Below, piece after piece: positions 45,191 to 55,060 of a DNA stretch of 64,000 nt. Position numbers and translations under genes: made by a program. Within the stretch, counting starts at the first letter, position 1; every line of letters begins with the position of its first letter. The notes under the pieces were generated by a model. The model did not search any database. It had not been told where the DNA came from and saw only the letters and a list, made by a program, of their open reading frames with translations. Origin of the DNA: Pseudoalteromonas sp. DL-6 (lineage in GTDB: Bacteria; Pseudomonadota; Gammaproteobacteria; Enterobacterales; Alteromonadaceae); contig NZ_CP019771.1 of assembly GCF_004328665.1 (NCBI RefSeq), forward strand, positions 186,001 through 250,000. Direction: 5' to 3'.

Positions 45191-46291
45191 TCAAGCTATT
45201 TTTTCGCGCTTAATTTGCGCTAATTTACGCCATAGGTATTCAAGAGGTCCTTGCTTAAAATAACGACAGTAGAGAGCAGTAAACATAAGCTGTACAACCA
45301 CTAAGCAAATAGCAACAAGCCAATAATCAATGCGGTTAAAACTAAGCGCCCACTGAGGGAAAAACACTTTAAACAATAACAACTGCACAATGGTTTGGCT
45401 TATGTATAAAGTAAACGCTAATCGCCCTACTTGTTGGATTAGCCCCCCTATTTGCGCGCTGTTGTTGCATAGTTTAACGATTAAATGAATATAAAGCAGC
45501 GCCACACATAAAGCAGCCAGTTCATTAACAGGCTCTTGTAACGCATAACCAATACCTTGATCATATGGCGTTAACACTAATCGTAAGCTAGTCAGTAACA
45601 CACTTAACACAACTAACTTAATTAGCCCCGACCTGCTAAATCCATTACTAAACACATTACATTTGTAAGCAACGATACCAATTAGCATAAAGCCAGCACT
45701 TGCCCACAGTAATAAAATAGGCACTGTTAGCAACATATAAATACTCATTGTTATATTTTGGCTAAAATGAGCACCAATACTTTGATAATAACTATTATAT
45801 ATCTGGTAAAATTCGGGAGAATCTCTATAGAGTGGTTCCTCATCAAGCCCTAACATGAACAGAGCTGTGGCGAGTAAAGCAATAAAAGTAAAAAAGGCCG
45901 CTTTGTTTTTAAGCTCTTCATCCGTGTAATTTAAATAGCGTAATACCAGTAATGCTGACACTGCATATAAAAACAAAATGTCACCCGCCCACAGTAAAAA
46001 ACCATGTATTAAGCCAAACACAATAAGCCAATATAGGCGTTTTTTTAATGGCTCGATGCATTGCTGTCGCTGAAATTGAATATAAAGACCAGCACCAAAT
46101 AATAACGTAAATAATGTGCGAAACCGCCCTTCAACAAATATAAGGCTTAAGGTCTGTAAAATCTTATCAGTTAGGGGTGGTGTGGTGAGTGGCGTGTAAT
46201 TGAGTTCAAAAATTGCGAAGGAATAGCAGTTAATAAATACTAGGCCGAGTACTGCTAGGCCCCTTATAAAGTCCATATTATAATTGCGCAA
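45191..46291 (-). CDS. DUF418-family membrane protein
   Basis: This 366-aa protein has about 9-10 transmembrane helices. It starts with the DUF418-like RNYNMDFIRGLAVLGLVFINC and ends in a DUF418 domain (GRLAFTLYISQTIVQLLLF, GPLEYLWRK). Function is unknown. It is 11 nt from the EAL-HDOD gene on the same strand, so they may be co-transcribed. Confidence 0.88.
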   Translation of the reverse strand: MRNYNMDFIRGLAVLGLVFINCYSFAIFELNYTPLTTPPLTDKILQTLSLIFVEGRFRTLFTLLFGAGLYIQFQRQQCIEPLKKRLYWLIVFGLIHGFLLWAGDILFLYAVSALLVLRYLNYTDEELKNKAAFFTFIALLATALFMLGLDEEPLYRDSPEFYQIYNSYYQSIGAHFSQNITMSIYMLLTVPILLLWASAGFMLIGIVAYKCNVFSNGFSRSGLIKLVVLSVLLTSLRLVLTPYDQGIGYALQEPVNELAALCVALLYIHLIVKLCNNSAQIGGLIQQVGRLAFTLYISQTIVQLLLFKVFFPQWALSFNRIDYWLVAICLVVVQLMFTALYCRYFKQGPLEYLWRKLAQIKREKIA

Positions 46292-46302
46292 ACCCTATCC
46301 CT

Positions 46303-47517
46303 TTAAATATTATCTTTGTAGCTATCGGCCCATTGTACTGCTTGTTTATAGAGTTTTGGCAAAAAAGCACTGTCTAAATTAATCAATAAGACTGCTTTCT
46401 CAAGTGCCCACCAACTTCCTGTTTCATACGCTTTTACTGTTTCCAGAATATAATATAAGTTATTTTTTTCGCCAGTTAATGCCGCTTTAATTTCATCCGG
46501 GAATGGCAGTTTATCAACCAACAACGCCATTGGCTGATCTAAGATAGCATCAAGCAAAGAAAACAGCCCAGTTAAAAATGCCTCACCCTGCACTTGTTTT
46601 GCGACTTTGCTGGCTATTAGCTCACAAAAACGAGCGCGAATAACACACATTTGCATAAGCTCTATCGGTTTATCACGCGCGGTGTGTGCCGTAACAATTA
46701 GACTCACAAACTTTTTCAAACGGGCTTGGCCTAAGTATACCAGCGCTTGTTTTAATGATGATATTTGGCTTTGCAGCGGAAATACACCGCTGTTTAATAA
46801 TCGTAATAGCTTATAGGCCAATGCCGCATCAAGCTCAAATAAACCGGTGATCACTTTAACATCAGGATCTGGCTTCATTACTTCTGAGTAAATAGCGATG
46901 ACAAGGCCATAATTATAATGGATATCCTTTTGTTCTATCATTGCGGGTCGCGCAAAGTAGTACCCTTGGAAATAATCAAACCCCATTTTTCGCGCTAATT
47001 TATATTCTTCATCGGTTTCTATTTTTTCGGCTAACAGTTTAATATTTTTGTATTTTTTAAGCTTATTGACCACCAGCGGAATTTCAGCCAGTGGCGTAAG
47101 CCGAATATCAAATTTAATTAAATTAACCAGCTTTAAGAAGCGTTCCCACTGTGGAGAGTAAACAAAGTCGTCGAGGGCTAATTTATAGTTACTGTGAAAA
47201 AGTTTACGGCATAACTCATAAGTGTCGTCGCTGGGCTCTATGGTTTCGAGTAATTCGATAACTACATCTTTGCAGGGTAAAAATTCGCATAAATCGAGTT
47301 TTAACGATTCAGGACCAATATTGATCAACGCTTTTTTTCCCGAAGTAATGTGTCGAGTACCTAAGTTAAGCTGGTTTTCCATGATAAGCCGAGCTGTTGC
47401 TTGACCATCAGATACACCAGGAAAGCAATTTTCTGGGCTATCGCGAAAAAGTAGTTCATATGCAACTACATTTTGATTACGATTAAGGATTGCTTGCCTT
47501 GCCACAAATACAGACAC
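46303..47517 (-). CDS. EAL-HDOD signalling protein
   Basis: This 404-aa protein joins a short EAL-like domain (about 1-200) to an HDOD domain (about 205-390). The EAL signature is replaced by YELLFR, although INIG, ELLET, ALDDF, IKFD and EKIET are kept. Such proteins are usually inactive as phosphodiesterases and act as c-di-GMP binding or regulatory proteins. It lies before DUF418 in one unit and is separated from the glg operon by 84 nt. Confidence 0.9.
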   Translation of the reverse strand: MSVFVARQAILNRNQNVVAYELLFRDSPENCFPGVSDGQATARLIMENQLNLGTRHITSGKKALINIGPESLKLDLCEFLPCKDVVIELLETIEPSDDTYELCRKLFHSNYKLALDDFVYSPQWERFLKLVNLIKFDIRLTPLAEIPLVVNKLKKYKNIKLLAEKIETDEEYKLARKMGFDYFQGYYFARPAMIEQKDIHYNYGLVIAIYSEVMKPDPDVKVITGLFELDAALAYKLLRLLNSGVFPLQSQISSLKQALVYLGQARLKKFVSLIVTAHTARDKPIELMQMCVIRARFCELIASKVAKQVQGEAFLTGLFSLLDAILDQPMALLVDKLPFPDEIKAALTGEKNNLYYILETVKAYETGSWWALEKAVLLINLDSAFLPKLYKQAVQWADSYKDNI

Positions 47518-47600
47518 ATTACCTACTTTTAATTATTTCCACCAGACTAAGTAATTAAAGCTCAAATAGGAACGGATGTCACTGAACTTTAATAAATTTT

Positions 47601-49133
47601 TTAATATAAGTATGTAATATAATCAGTTACAACGCTATCCCAACCAAAGCGGGTATTTTTAGCGCTATTTTTTATTGCTTGCCATTGCTTAGGATTAGTT
47701 TGTTTTACACGCAAAGCCTCAGATAAACTAACCAAAAGAGCTTCTGCCTGAGTCATTAAGGTATCACCAGTAAAACAAAATCCAGTCACATTATGCTCAA
47801 CCGTATCTTTTAAACCGCCCACACTATGGACCAAACACGGCTGACCTGATCGCATTGCTAACATTTGGCTAATACCGCATGGCTCAAAAGAACTGGGCAT
47901 TAAAAATAAATCCCCTAGTTGATACATTAAATCGCCTATGCTTTGACCATAGCCTTTTAAAAACAATAAGTTGTTATTACGTGCCATTGCACTAGTAAAT
48001 AATTGCTCCAGTTTCCTATCACCCGAGCCTAATACAATCAAACGACCACTAAATTGATTTATAACCCTGCATACCGCATCGATAGTCAAACCATCATTGT
48101 GTTGCTGGCACAGCAATAATACTTTTTGCTCGGTGAGCCGCCCTACACTGGTCAGTAAAGGTCCTTTTTGCTCAGATGCCATAAATTGTAAAACGCGTTG
48201 GTGAGCAATATAGTGGCTGCTGTCTAAGTGTACATTTTTTGCCATCCAGCTAAAGAGCGTAGCTTCTATCTGCTCTAAAAGCTGGCTAAGCGTTGTCTGA
48301 TGCGGATGCAGAGCTGTGTAATCACAGCCGTTAAGTATCCCAATCAGTTTGCCCTGCTCAGCCGCTTGTTGTAAATCACGCTCAAGACCTTCGCCACCAA
48401 AAAAGCCCCCTGCGTCATTACTCGCTATTTGCACTTCTTGGCTATAACTTGGTGAAACCACATGTACTTTATCAGCTAGATTAATGGCACTGCGCATCGG
48501 GTTAAAACAATGGGGATAACGAGGATCACAAAGCAATTGCCCGTCATAACTTAATGAGGGAAACCATGCTTCTAAGCTAGAAACATCGCCTTTAAAAGGG
48601 CGAATACCTTGTAAGGCTAAATTATGAACCGTGTATACTAAACGCAGCTTAGCAAGTTTGCGATAGCGAAGGTCAAACTTAAGTAACACGGCCACACACG
48701 CACTGTGCCAGTCGTGTAAATGTAACGTGTTTGGTTGTTTTAATATCCCTTGCAAAAGGGCTTCACAAATAGCGGCATTAAACAGTGCAAACTTACTTGC
48801 ATCAGTAGCGAATGGACGATTGTCATCATCGTTGCAATACACACTATGTGATTGGCTAAACAAAGGGTGGCTTATTACTATTTGTCTCACCCCTTTTTGC
48901 GCCTGTGGAATTTCAAACAGAGATAAAACGTGCGAGGCTGAGTTAAACGCAACGTTTACTTCACCAATAAAACAGCGCTCCCCTAACTCAAATCCATAGT
49001 CTGGGATCACCACATCGACCGTTAAACTCTGCGCAGCTAAGGCTTTTGGTACATCACGAATGACATCGGCAACACCACCGACTTTGGCATTAGGTAACGC
49101 ATCATTTTCTGCGGCAACCATTAATACATGCAT
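47601..49133 (-). CDS. glgA: Glycogen synthase (GT5)
   Basis: This enzyme extends glycogen chains using ADP-glucose. The 510-aa protein has KVGGVADVIRDVPKAL (ADP-glucose-binding, about 17-32), HDWHSACVAVLLK, and the C-terminal EPCGISQMLAMRSGQPCLV motif. Last gene of the operon; a hairpin precedes it. The adjacent glgC produces its substrate. Confidence 0.95.
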   Translation of the reverse strand: MHVLMVAAENDALPNAKVGGVADVIRDVPKALAAQSLTVDVVIPDYGFELGERCFIGEVNVAFNSASHVLSLFEIPQAQKGVRQIVISHPLFSQSHSVYCNDDDNRPFATDASKFALFNAAICEALLQGILKQPNTLHLHDWHSACVAVLLKFDLRYRKLAKLRLVYTVHNLALQGIRPFKGDVSSLEAWFPSLSYDGQLLCDPRYPHCFNPMRSAINLADKVHVVSPSYSQEVQIASNDAGGFFGGEGLERDLQQAAEQGKLIGILNGCDYTALHPHQTTLSQLLEQIEATLFSWMAKNVHLDSSHYIAHQRVLQFMASEQKGPLLTSVGRLTEQKVLLLCQQHNDGLTIDAVCRVINQFSGRLIVLGSGDRKLEQLFTSAMARNNNLLFLKGYGQSIGDLMYQLGDLFLMPSSFEPCGISQMLAMRSGQPCLVHSVGGLKDTVEHNVTGFCFTGDTLMTQAEALLVSLSEALRVKQTNPKQWQAIKNSAKNTRFGWDSVVTDYITYLY

Positions 49134-49154
49134 TTATTTACTCTTATGGTTAGC

Positions 49155-49174
49155 AGCAAGGCTTTCACCTTGCT
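49155..49174 (-). other. Intercistronic hairpin between glgC and glgA
   Basis: AGCAAGG and CCTTGCT form a 7-bp stem with 6-nt loop between glgC stop and glgA start on the minus strand. No T-run follows on that strand, so it is more likely an mRNA-processing or stability element than a terminator. Confidence 0.45.
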
Positions 49175-49180
49175 ATTTAA

Positions 49181-50455
49181 TTATTGATTTAACTTATTCT
49201 CTAACTTTGTCAGCATCTCGCGGGTCACCAAAACAATTCCCTTTTTAGAGACTCTAAAGCCATTGGCTTCGTCGGTTTTACGATCATAACCAATTTCTAA
49301 TCCCGCTGGGATCTCACAGCTTCTATCAATAATAGCGCGCTTTATTTTACACCCGCGATTAACAATAACACCCGGTAAAACCACCGACTCTTCAATAGTA
49401 CAATATGAGCGGATATGTACATTAGAAAACAGTAATGACTTTCTGACTAATGAACCTGAAATAATACACCCGCCCGATACGGTTGAATCAACAGCCATAC
49501 CCCGGCGATCGTCGTCATCAAAAATAAACTTAGCCGGAGGAAGCTGCTCTTGGTATGTCCAAATTGGCCAAGTAGGGTCGTATAAATCTAGTTGTGGCTC
49601 AGGCATAACCAGTTCCATATTCGCTTCCCAAAACGAATCTAAGGTTCCTACATCGCGCCAATACGGCTGTCCAGCTTGTGCAGGATCTCTAAACGGGTAG
49701 GCAAATACATTATGCTCTTCGATAATGGCAGGAATAATGTCATGACCAAAATCACGTCCTGAGCCTTCGGTTTGTGAATCTTTTTGTAATTGCTCAAATA
49801 AAAACTCAGTATTGAATACGTAATTACCCATTGACGCTAAGCATGTACCAGGTTTACCAGGAACAGAGGTAGGTTCGGCTGGTTTTTCGTCGAATCTTCT
49901 CACTCGGTTCTCTTGATCTACGGTCATTACACCAAAGGTGCCTGCGGCTTCTTCAACCGCAACTTCTAAACAACATACGGTCATATCGGCACCATTTTCT
50001 ACATGCTTTGCTAATAAACCGCCGTAATCCATACGATACACATGATCGCCTGACAAAATCATTACATATTTAGGTAGTTCATGACGAATAATATCCATAT
50101 TTTGAAATACCGCATCGGCAGTACCGCAATACCATTCATCACCATGACGCTGTGATGCAGGTAAAATCTCAACTGACTCGCCTAACTCCTTTTTAAAGTG
50201 TCCCCATGCACGATTCACATGGCGTATCAGCGAGTGAGATTTATATTGCGTTGCAATCCCTACTCGTCTGACACCAGAGTTAATACAATTTGATAGTGGA
50301 AAATCAATAATACGGTGCTTACCGCCAAAATAAACGGCTGGTTTTGCACGCCAGTCTGTTAGCTCATGCAGCCGAGAACCTCGCCCTCCAGCTAGAATGA
50401 GTGCATAGGTGTCTCTGGTTAAATTACTTATATAGCGATTTGCATAACTGGGCAT
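49181..50455 (-). CDS. glgC: Glucose-1-phosphate adenylyltransferase
   Basis: The 424-aa enzyme makes ADP-glucose from glucose-1-phosphate and ATP, the regulated step of glycogen synthesis. [20 protein letters not shown] (about 18-37), the Asp-containing [10 protein letters not shown] motif, and the C-terminal left-handed beta-helix are present. It lies 20 nt downstream of glgP. Confidence 0.96.
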   Translation of the reverse strand: MPSYANRYISNLTRDTYALILAGGRGSRLHELTDWRAKPAVYFGGKHRIIDFPLSNCINSGVRRVGIATQYKSHSLIRHVNRAWGHFKKELGESVEILPASQRHGDEWYCGTADAVFQNMDIIRHELPKYVMILSGDHVYRMDYGGLLAKHVENGADMTVCCLEVAVEEAAGTFGVMTVDQENRVRRFDEKPAEPTSVPGKPGTCLASMGNYVFNTEFLFEQLQKDSQTEGSGRDFGHDIIPAIIEEHNVFAYPFRDPAQAGQPYWRDVGTLDSFWEANMELVMPEPQLDLYDPTWPIWTYQEQLPPAKFIFDDDDRRGMAVDSTVSGGCIISGSLVRKSLLFSNVHIRSYCTIEESVVLPGVIVNRGCKIKRAIIDRSCEIPAGLEIGYDRKTDEANGFRVSKKGIVLVTREMLTKLENKLNQ

Positions 50456-50475
50456 ATTACTCTCTCCGTTTAGTG

Positions 50476-53001
50476 TCAGCTGTTAGTGTCAGTGTTCGTT
50501 TTAACTGTTTGGTGTGTGGTATCTAGTGGGGTTAAATGCCATATGTCATCACAATATTGACCAATCGTTCTGTCACTAGAAAATAAGCCACTGGCCGCGG
50601 TATTTAAAATACTCATTTGAGTCCAGTAGGTTTGATCAGCATAGGCTTTATCCACTTCACGCTGCGCAGCAATGTAACTGGTAAAGTCATGTGCGGTTAA
50701 CCACGCATCGTCTTTACTCTTAATACTGCTAATCACATCGTCAAATAAGCCTGGTTCAAATAGATTAAAATGGCCACTTTCAAGTAGGTGCATCACGCTG
50801 TTTAGATCTGGGTTATTGGCAATGATTTCGCAGGGGTTATAATGCGCTTTAATTTCGTCAACATGCTCGGCTTGGGCGCCAAATAAAAAGAAGTTTTCAG
50901 CCCCCACTGCATCGCGTATTTCAATATTTGCGCCATCTAGGGTGCCTATTGTGAGAGCACCATTCATCATAAACTTCATGTTGCCGGTACCCGATGCTTC
51001 TTTGCCTGCTGTTGAAACTTGCTCTGACAAATCTGTTGCTGGGCAGATAGTTTCCATGGCGGTTACATTATAATTTGGTAAAAATGCGACCCTTAAATAC
51101 TGTGACACTTCAGGGTCTTTGTTGATAACCTCTGCAACATTATTAATTAGTTTAATAATTTTCTTCGCCATCATATAACCTGGTGCGGCTTTACCACCAA
51201 GTAATACACAACGGGGAACCATGCCTTGTGTATCGCCACGACGAATACGGTCGTATAAGTGAATAACATGGAGCACATTGAGTAACTGGCGCTTATATTC
51301 GTGAATGCGTTTTACTTGCACATCAAACAGCATGTTGATATCAAACTCTACGCCGCATCTTTGTTTTACTAAATCAACTAAACGTTGTTTGTTTTCTCGT
51401 TTTGCTTGCTGCCACGTTACATGAAACTGCGGATCATCATAGAAACGGCGTAATTGAGCTATTTGTGCAAAATCGCCTACCCAGTCTTTTCCTATCTTCT
51501 CGCTAATGATATGACTAAGACTCGGATTACAATAAGCCAGCCAACGCCTCGGTGTCACCCCATTGGTTTTGTTATTAAACTTTTCAGGCCATAATGCGTA
51601 AAAGTCTTTAAACAAACCCGCGGTTAATAACTTAGTGTGGAGCGCGGCCACGCCATTGACTGAATAACTGCCCACAATGGCTAAAAAAGCCATGCGTATT
51701 TGCGGCTCCCCACCCTCTTCAATTAATGATAAATCTCGTTGTTTTTGCACATCACCCGGCCAATGTCTTGCAACCTCTGCTAAAAAGCGGGCATTGATCT
51801 CATAAATAATCTCTAAAATACGTGGTAATAATTTAGCAAATAACGACACTGACCACTTCTCTAACGCCTCCGGCAATAAGGTGTGGTTTGTATAAGCCAT
51901 GGTTTTGGTTGTGATGCTCCATGCTTGATCCCAATCGAGCTCGTGGTCGTCAACTAAAATTCGCATCAGCTCTGCCACAGCAATACTTGGGTGGGTGTCG
52001 TTAAGCTGAAAAACATGATGCTGAGCAAACTCAGTAAAATTATCCCCATATTGGTCAATCCACTGACTAAGCACATCTTGTATGCTTGCCGATGATAAAA
52101 AGTATTGCTGGCGTAAACGCAGCTCTTTACCATTTTCACTGCTGTCGTTAGGGTACAACACCATGGTTATTTGCTCTGCGAGATTTTTTTGTGCCACCGC
52201 TTCTGAATAACTACCGGCATTAAACTCGGCTAAATTAAATTCATCGGTTGCTTCAGACTTCCAAAGCCTAAGCGTATTAACAATATTATTTTTATAGCCA
52301 GGAATGGGCACATCGTAAGGAACCGCTAGCACATCTTGAGAACTTACCCACTGGCGGTGTTCACGACCAAATTTATCGGTATAACTTTGTACATAACCCG
52401 AGAACTTAACTCGTTTAGCTTGCTCTGGTGCGCTCAATTCCCAAGGGTGACCTTCGCGTAGCCAGTTATCTGGTTGCTCAATTTGGTTGCCTTCTTTGAT
52501 TGATTGATTAAACATGCCGTATTCATAACGAATTCCATACCCGACTACTGGCAGCGCTAAACTCGCGCAACTATCTAAAAAACAAGCAGCTAAACGCCCT
52601 AAGCCACCATTACCTAAGCCGGCATCATGCTCTGCTTGCTCCACATTTTCCAGCTCAGTACAGTAAGCTTGCAGTGCCGTGGTTACCTGCGACTCTAAGT
52701 CAAGGTTGAGTACCGCATTGCCCAGCGCTCTGCCCATTAAAAACTCTAGCGATAAGTACGCTGTTTTACGGCGTTTTTGTTGTTTAATTTGCTGATTAGT
52801 TTCTCTACAGCGTGCGACTAGCCTATCTCTTATTGTCAGCGCCAATGCATGATACAAATACAACTGCGACTCACCCACCACATCACGCCCTAAGGTGTAA
52901 TAAAAGTGACGAGTTAAATCATCACTTAAGGTACTTTCGTCAATCACCGGGCCTTCTTGCCAGCCTTTTACCACACACACTTGCTCGTCTTGCTTAGTCA
53001 T
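50476..53001 (-). CDS. glgP: Glycogen/maltodextrin phosphorylase
   Basis: PLP-dependent GT35 phosphorylase of about 841 aa that releases glucose-1-phosphate from alpha-1,4 chains. The PLP-lysine sequence [20 protein letters not shown] is near 560-580 and [17 protein letters not shown] precedes it. ATG 53001 is preferred because AAGG is better spaced than to ATG 53007. The reading frame overlaps glgX. Confidence 0.95.
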   Translation of the reverse strand: MTKQDEQVCVVKGWQEGPVIDESTLSDDLTRHFYYTLGRDVVGESQLYLYHALALTIRDRLVARCRETNQQIKQQKRRKTAYLSLEFLMGRALGNAVLNLDLESQVTTALQAYCTELENVEQAEHDAGLGNGGLGRLAACFLDSCASLALPVVGYGIRYEYGMFNQSIKEGNQIEQPDNWLREGHPWELSAPEQAKRVKFSGYVQSYTDKFGREHRQWVSSQDVLAVPYDVPIPGYKNNIVNTLRLWKSEATDEFNLAEFNAGSYSEAVAQKNLAEQITMVLYPNDSSENGKELRLRQQYFLSSASIQDVLSQWIDQYGDNFTEFAQHHVFQLNDTHPSIAVAELMRILVDDHELDWDQAWSITTKTMAYTNHTLLPEALEKWSVSLFAKLLPRILEIIYEINARFLAEVARHWPGDVQKQRDLSLIEEGGEPQIRMAFLAIVGSYSVNGVAALHTKLLTAGLFKDFYALWPEKFNNKTNGVTPRRWLAYCNPSLSHIISEKIGKDWVGDFAQIAQLRRFYDDPQFHVTWQQAKRENKQRLVDLVKQRCGVEFDINMLFDVQVKRIHEYKRQLLNVLHVIHLYDRIRRGDTQGMVPRCVLLGGKAAPGYMMAKKIIKLINNVAEVINKDPEVSQYLRVAFLPNYNVTAMETICPATDLSEQVSTAGKEASGTGNMKFMMNGALTIGTLDGANIEIRDAVGAENFFLFGAQAEHVDEIKAHYNPCEIIANNPDLNSVMHLLESGHFNLFEPGLFDDVISSIKSKDDAWLTAHDFTSYIAAQREVDKAYADQTYWTQMSILNTAASGLFSSDRTIGQYCDDIWHLTPLDTTHQTVKTNTDTNS

Positions 53002-55060
53002 AATCATCGCCTTCTAAATTGGCACTAAAAACCCAACTACTTTGTGCTGAAATATTCACGGTTGCATCATCTTGAACAACTGATGATGCGTTATTTACGC
53101 TTGATAACACTAACGTCCATGGCGCGATAATGGGCGATTGTGGTAATTGGCAGACCACAGGCTGTTTACTGGCGTTTAAAATAATTAATAACGCATGCTT
53201 ATTTTGCTTATCAAGCAGGCTGTACATTAAAAATTGTCGCGTATCTTCATGCCAATGTGTTTCATCCATTTTTTTACCTTGTTCGGTAAACCACTTAACG
53301 GTAAAACGTTCATCAATATCATCTAAAAACACACTGTGTTTAAACGCACTATGCGCGCGCCTAATTTTTAATGCATCATCTATAAACTGAATCAAACAAT
53401 GATTCAGTTGTGAGTCTTTCCATGCAAGCCAACTAGTACGATTATTTTGACAATAGGCGTTATTATTACCGCCTTGAGAGTGCGCCATTTCACTCCCTGA
53501 GGCTATCATTGGCACCCCTTTAGAAAGCAGTAAGGTAAGTAAAAAGTTTTTTTGTTGTTGCAGGCGCAAGCTCATTATTTCAGGGTCGCTACTAAATCCC
53601 TCAACTCCGCAGTTGGATGAGTAGTTAGCGCTGTGGCCATCTTGATTATTTTCACCATTCGCTTGGTTATACTTTTGCTCATAACTGACTAAATCGGCAA
53701 GGGTAAAACCATCATGACTGGTAATAAAATTAATACTATTAAGCGGGCCGCGGTTACTGTGTTCAAAAATATCAAACGAGCCATGTAAACGCTTAGCCAC
53801 ATCACTAATAATGCCTTTTTCACTTTGCCAAAAGCGTTTAATCACATCACGGTATTGATCATTCCACTCACGCCAAGGAGCAGGAAAAGCACCTAACTGA
53901 TACCCACCAGGGCCTATATCCCAAGGCTCACTAATCAGCTTCACTTTATTCAACACAGGGTCTTGTGCAACGGTTTGTAAAAACGTATGAGACGCACTAA
54001 AGCCCGTGCTTGAACGCCCTAAAATGGTGGCTAAATCAAATCGAAAGCCATCAACGCCCATAACTTCCACCCAATAACGCAAGCTATCTAGAACCAGTTG
54101 CAAGGTTTTTGGATGGTCAATATTTAAGGTGTTACCACAGCCAGTATCGTTTATGTATACATTGGGTTGCCCATTGATAGTGCGATAATAAGTGAGATTA
54201 TCGAAGCCACGTAAAGACAATATTGGTCCATCACTGCCGCCCTCAGCAGTATGGTTGTATACAACATCTAAAATAACTTCAATATTGGCGCGATGTAATT
54301 CGCTAACCATCTGTTTAAATTCGTTTATATCGTCATTAACCAAATAGTCTTTGTGGGGAGTAAAAAAATTGATGCTATTGTAGCCCCAGTAATTTTGCAG
54401 GCCTTTAGTAATTAAAAACTGTTCACTTATAAACGCATGTACAGGCAAAAGTTCAATAGCGGTCACCCCTAAACTTTTTAAATGCTCAATAAAGCGTGGA
54501 TGGCTTAAGCCTAAAAACGTACCTTGCTGTGTTTTTGGAATATCCGGGTGGCGACACGTAGCACCTTTTACATGGCACTCATAAATAACCGTATTGGCCC
54601 AGCTGTGCTGCGGCTTATTATTAGTATAGGCAACCGGTGTCGTTACTTTAGATTTAGGCATATCTATCGCATTATTAACCATGCTTTTAGTGCCTATTGG
54701 CATTTGCCCGTAATGGCGCTCGCTCCAAGTAAATTCGTTAAATAAGTCTTTTGCATATGGGTCAATCAGCAACTTATGTTCGTTGAATAACATGCCCTTT
54801 TCATGGTTATATTCCCCATCAACCCTAAAGCCATATAGTGCGCCAGTGCTAAGTGGTGCAACATGAATACTCCACACCCCGCCTTCGTTAATATTCATCG
54901 CTATTTTTAATATTTCTGTATGGCCACTTTTATCGAATAAACAAACAAAAGCTTGGCTTGCATTTGGAGCGTATAAGGCAAAGTTGACACCGTTGTTTTG
55001 TACAGTCGAACCCAGTGGCAAAGGTGCACCATGGGTAACCTCAAAGCAATTACTCATCAT
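52994..55060 (-). CDS. glgX: Glycogen debranching enzyme
   Basis: This GH13 isoamylase-type enzyme of 688 aa removes alpha-1,6 branches from phosphorylase-trimmed glycogen. A CBM48-type N-terminus (PLGSTVQNNGVNFALYAPNA) precedes the catalytic motifs VDGFRFDLA (nucleophile Asp), LISEPWDIG (acid/base Glu) and FITSHDGFTLADL. It overlaps glgB by 11 nt and glgP by 8 nt. Confidence 0.93.
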   Translation of the reverse strand: MMSNCFEVTHGAPLPLGSTVQNNGVNFALYAPNASQAFVCLFDKSGHTEILKIAMNINEGGVWSIHVAPLSTGALYGFRVDGEYNHEKGMLFNEHKLLIDPYAKDLFNEFTWSERHYGQMPIGTKSMVNNAIDMPKSKVTTPVAYTNNKPQHSWANTVIYECHVKGATCRHPDIPKTQQGTFLGLSHPRFIEHLKSLGVTAIELLPVHAFISEQFLITKGLQNYWGYNSINFFTPHKDYLVNDDINEFKQMVSELHRANIEVILDVVYNHTAEGGSDGPILSLRGFDNLTYYRTINGQPNVYINDTGCGNTLNIDHPKTLQLVLDSLRYWVEVMGVDGFRFDLATILGRSSTGFSASHTFLQTVAQDPVLNKVKLISEPWDIGPGGYQLGAFPAPWREWNDQYRDVIKRFWQSEKGIISDVAKRLHGSFDIFEHSNRGPLNSINFITSHDGFTLADLVSYEQKYNQANGENNQDGHSANYSSNCGVEGFSSDPEIMSLRLQQQKNFLLTLLLSKGVPMIASGSEMAHSQGGNNNAYCQNNRTSWLAWKDSQLNHCLIQFIDDALKIRRAHSAFKHSVFLDDIDERFTVKWFTEQGKKMDETHWHEDTRQFLMYSLLDKQNKHALLIILNASKQPVVCQLPQSPIIAPWTLVLSSVNNASSVVQDDATVNISAQSSWVFSANLEGDDYD

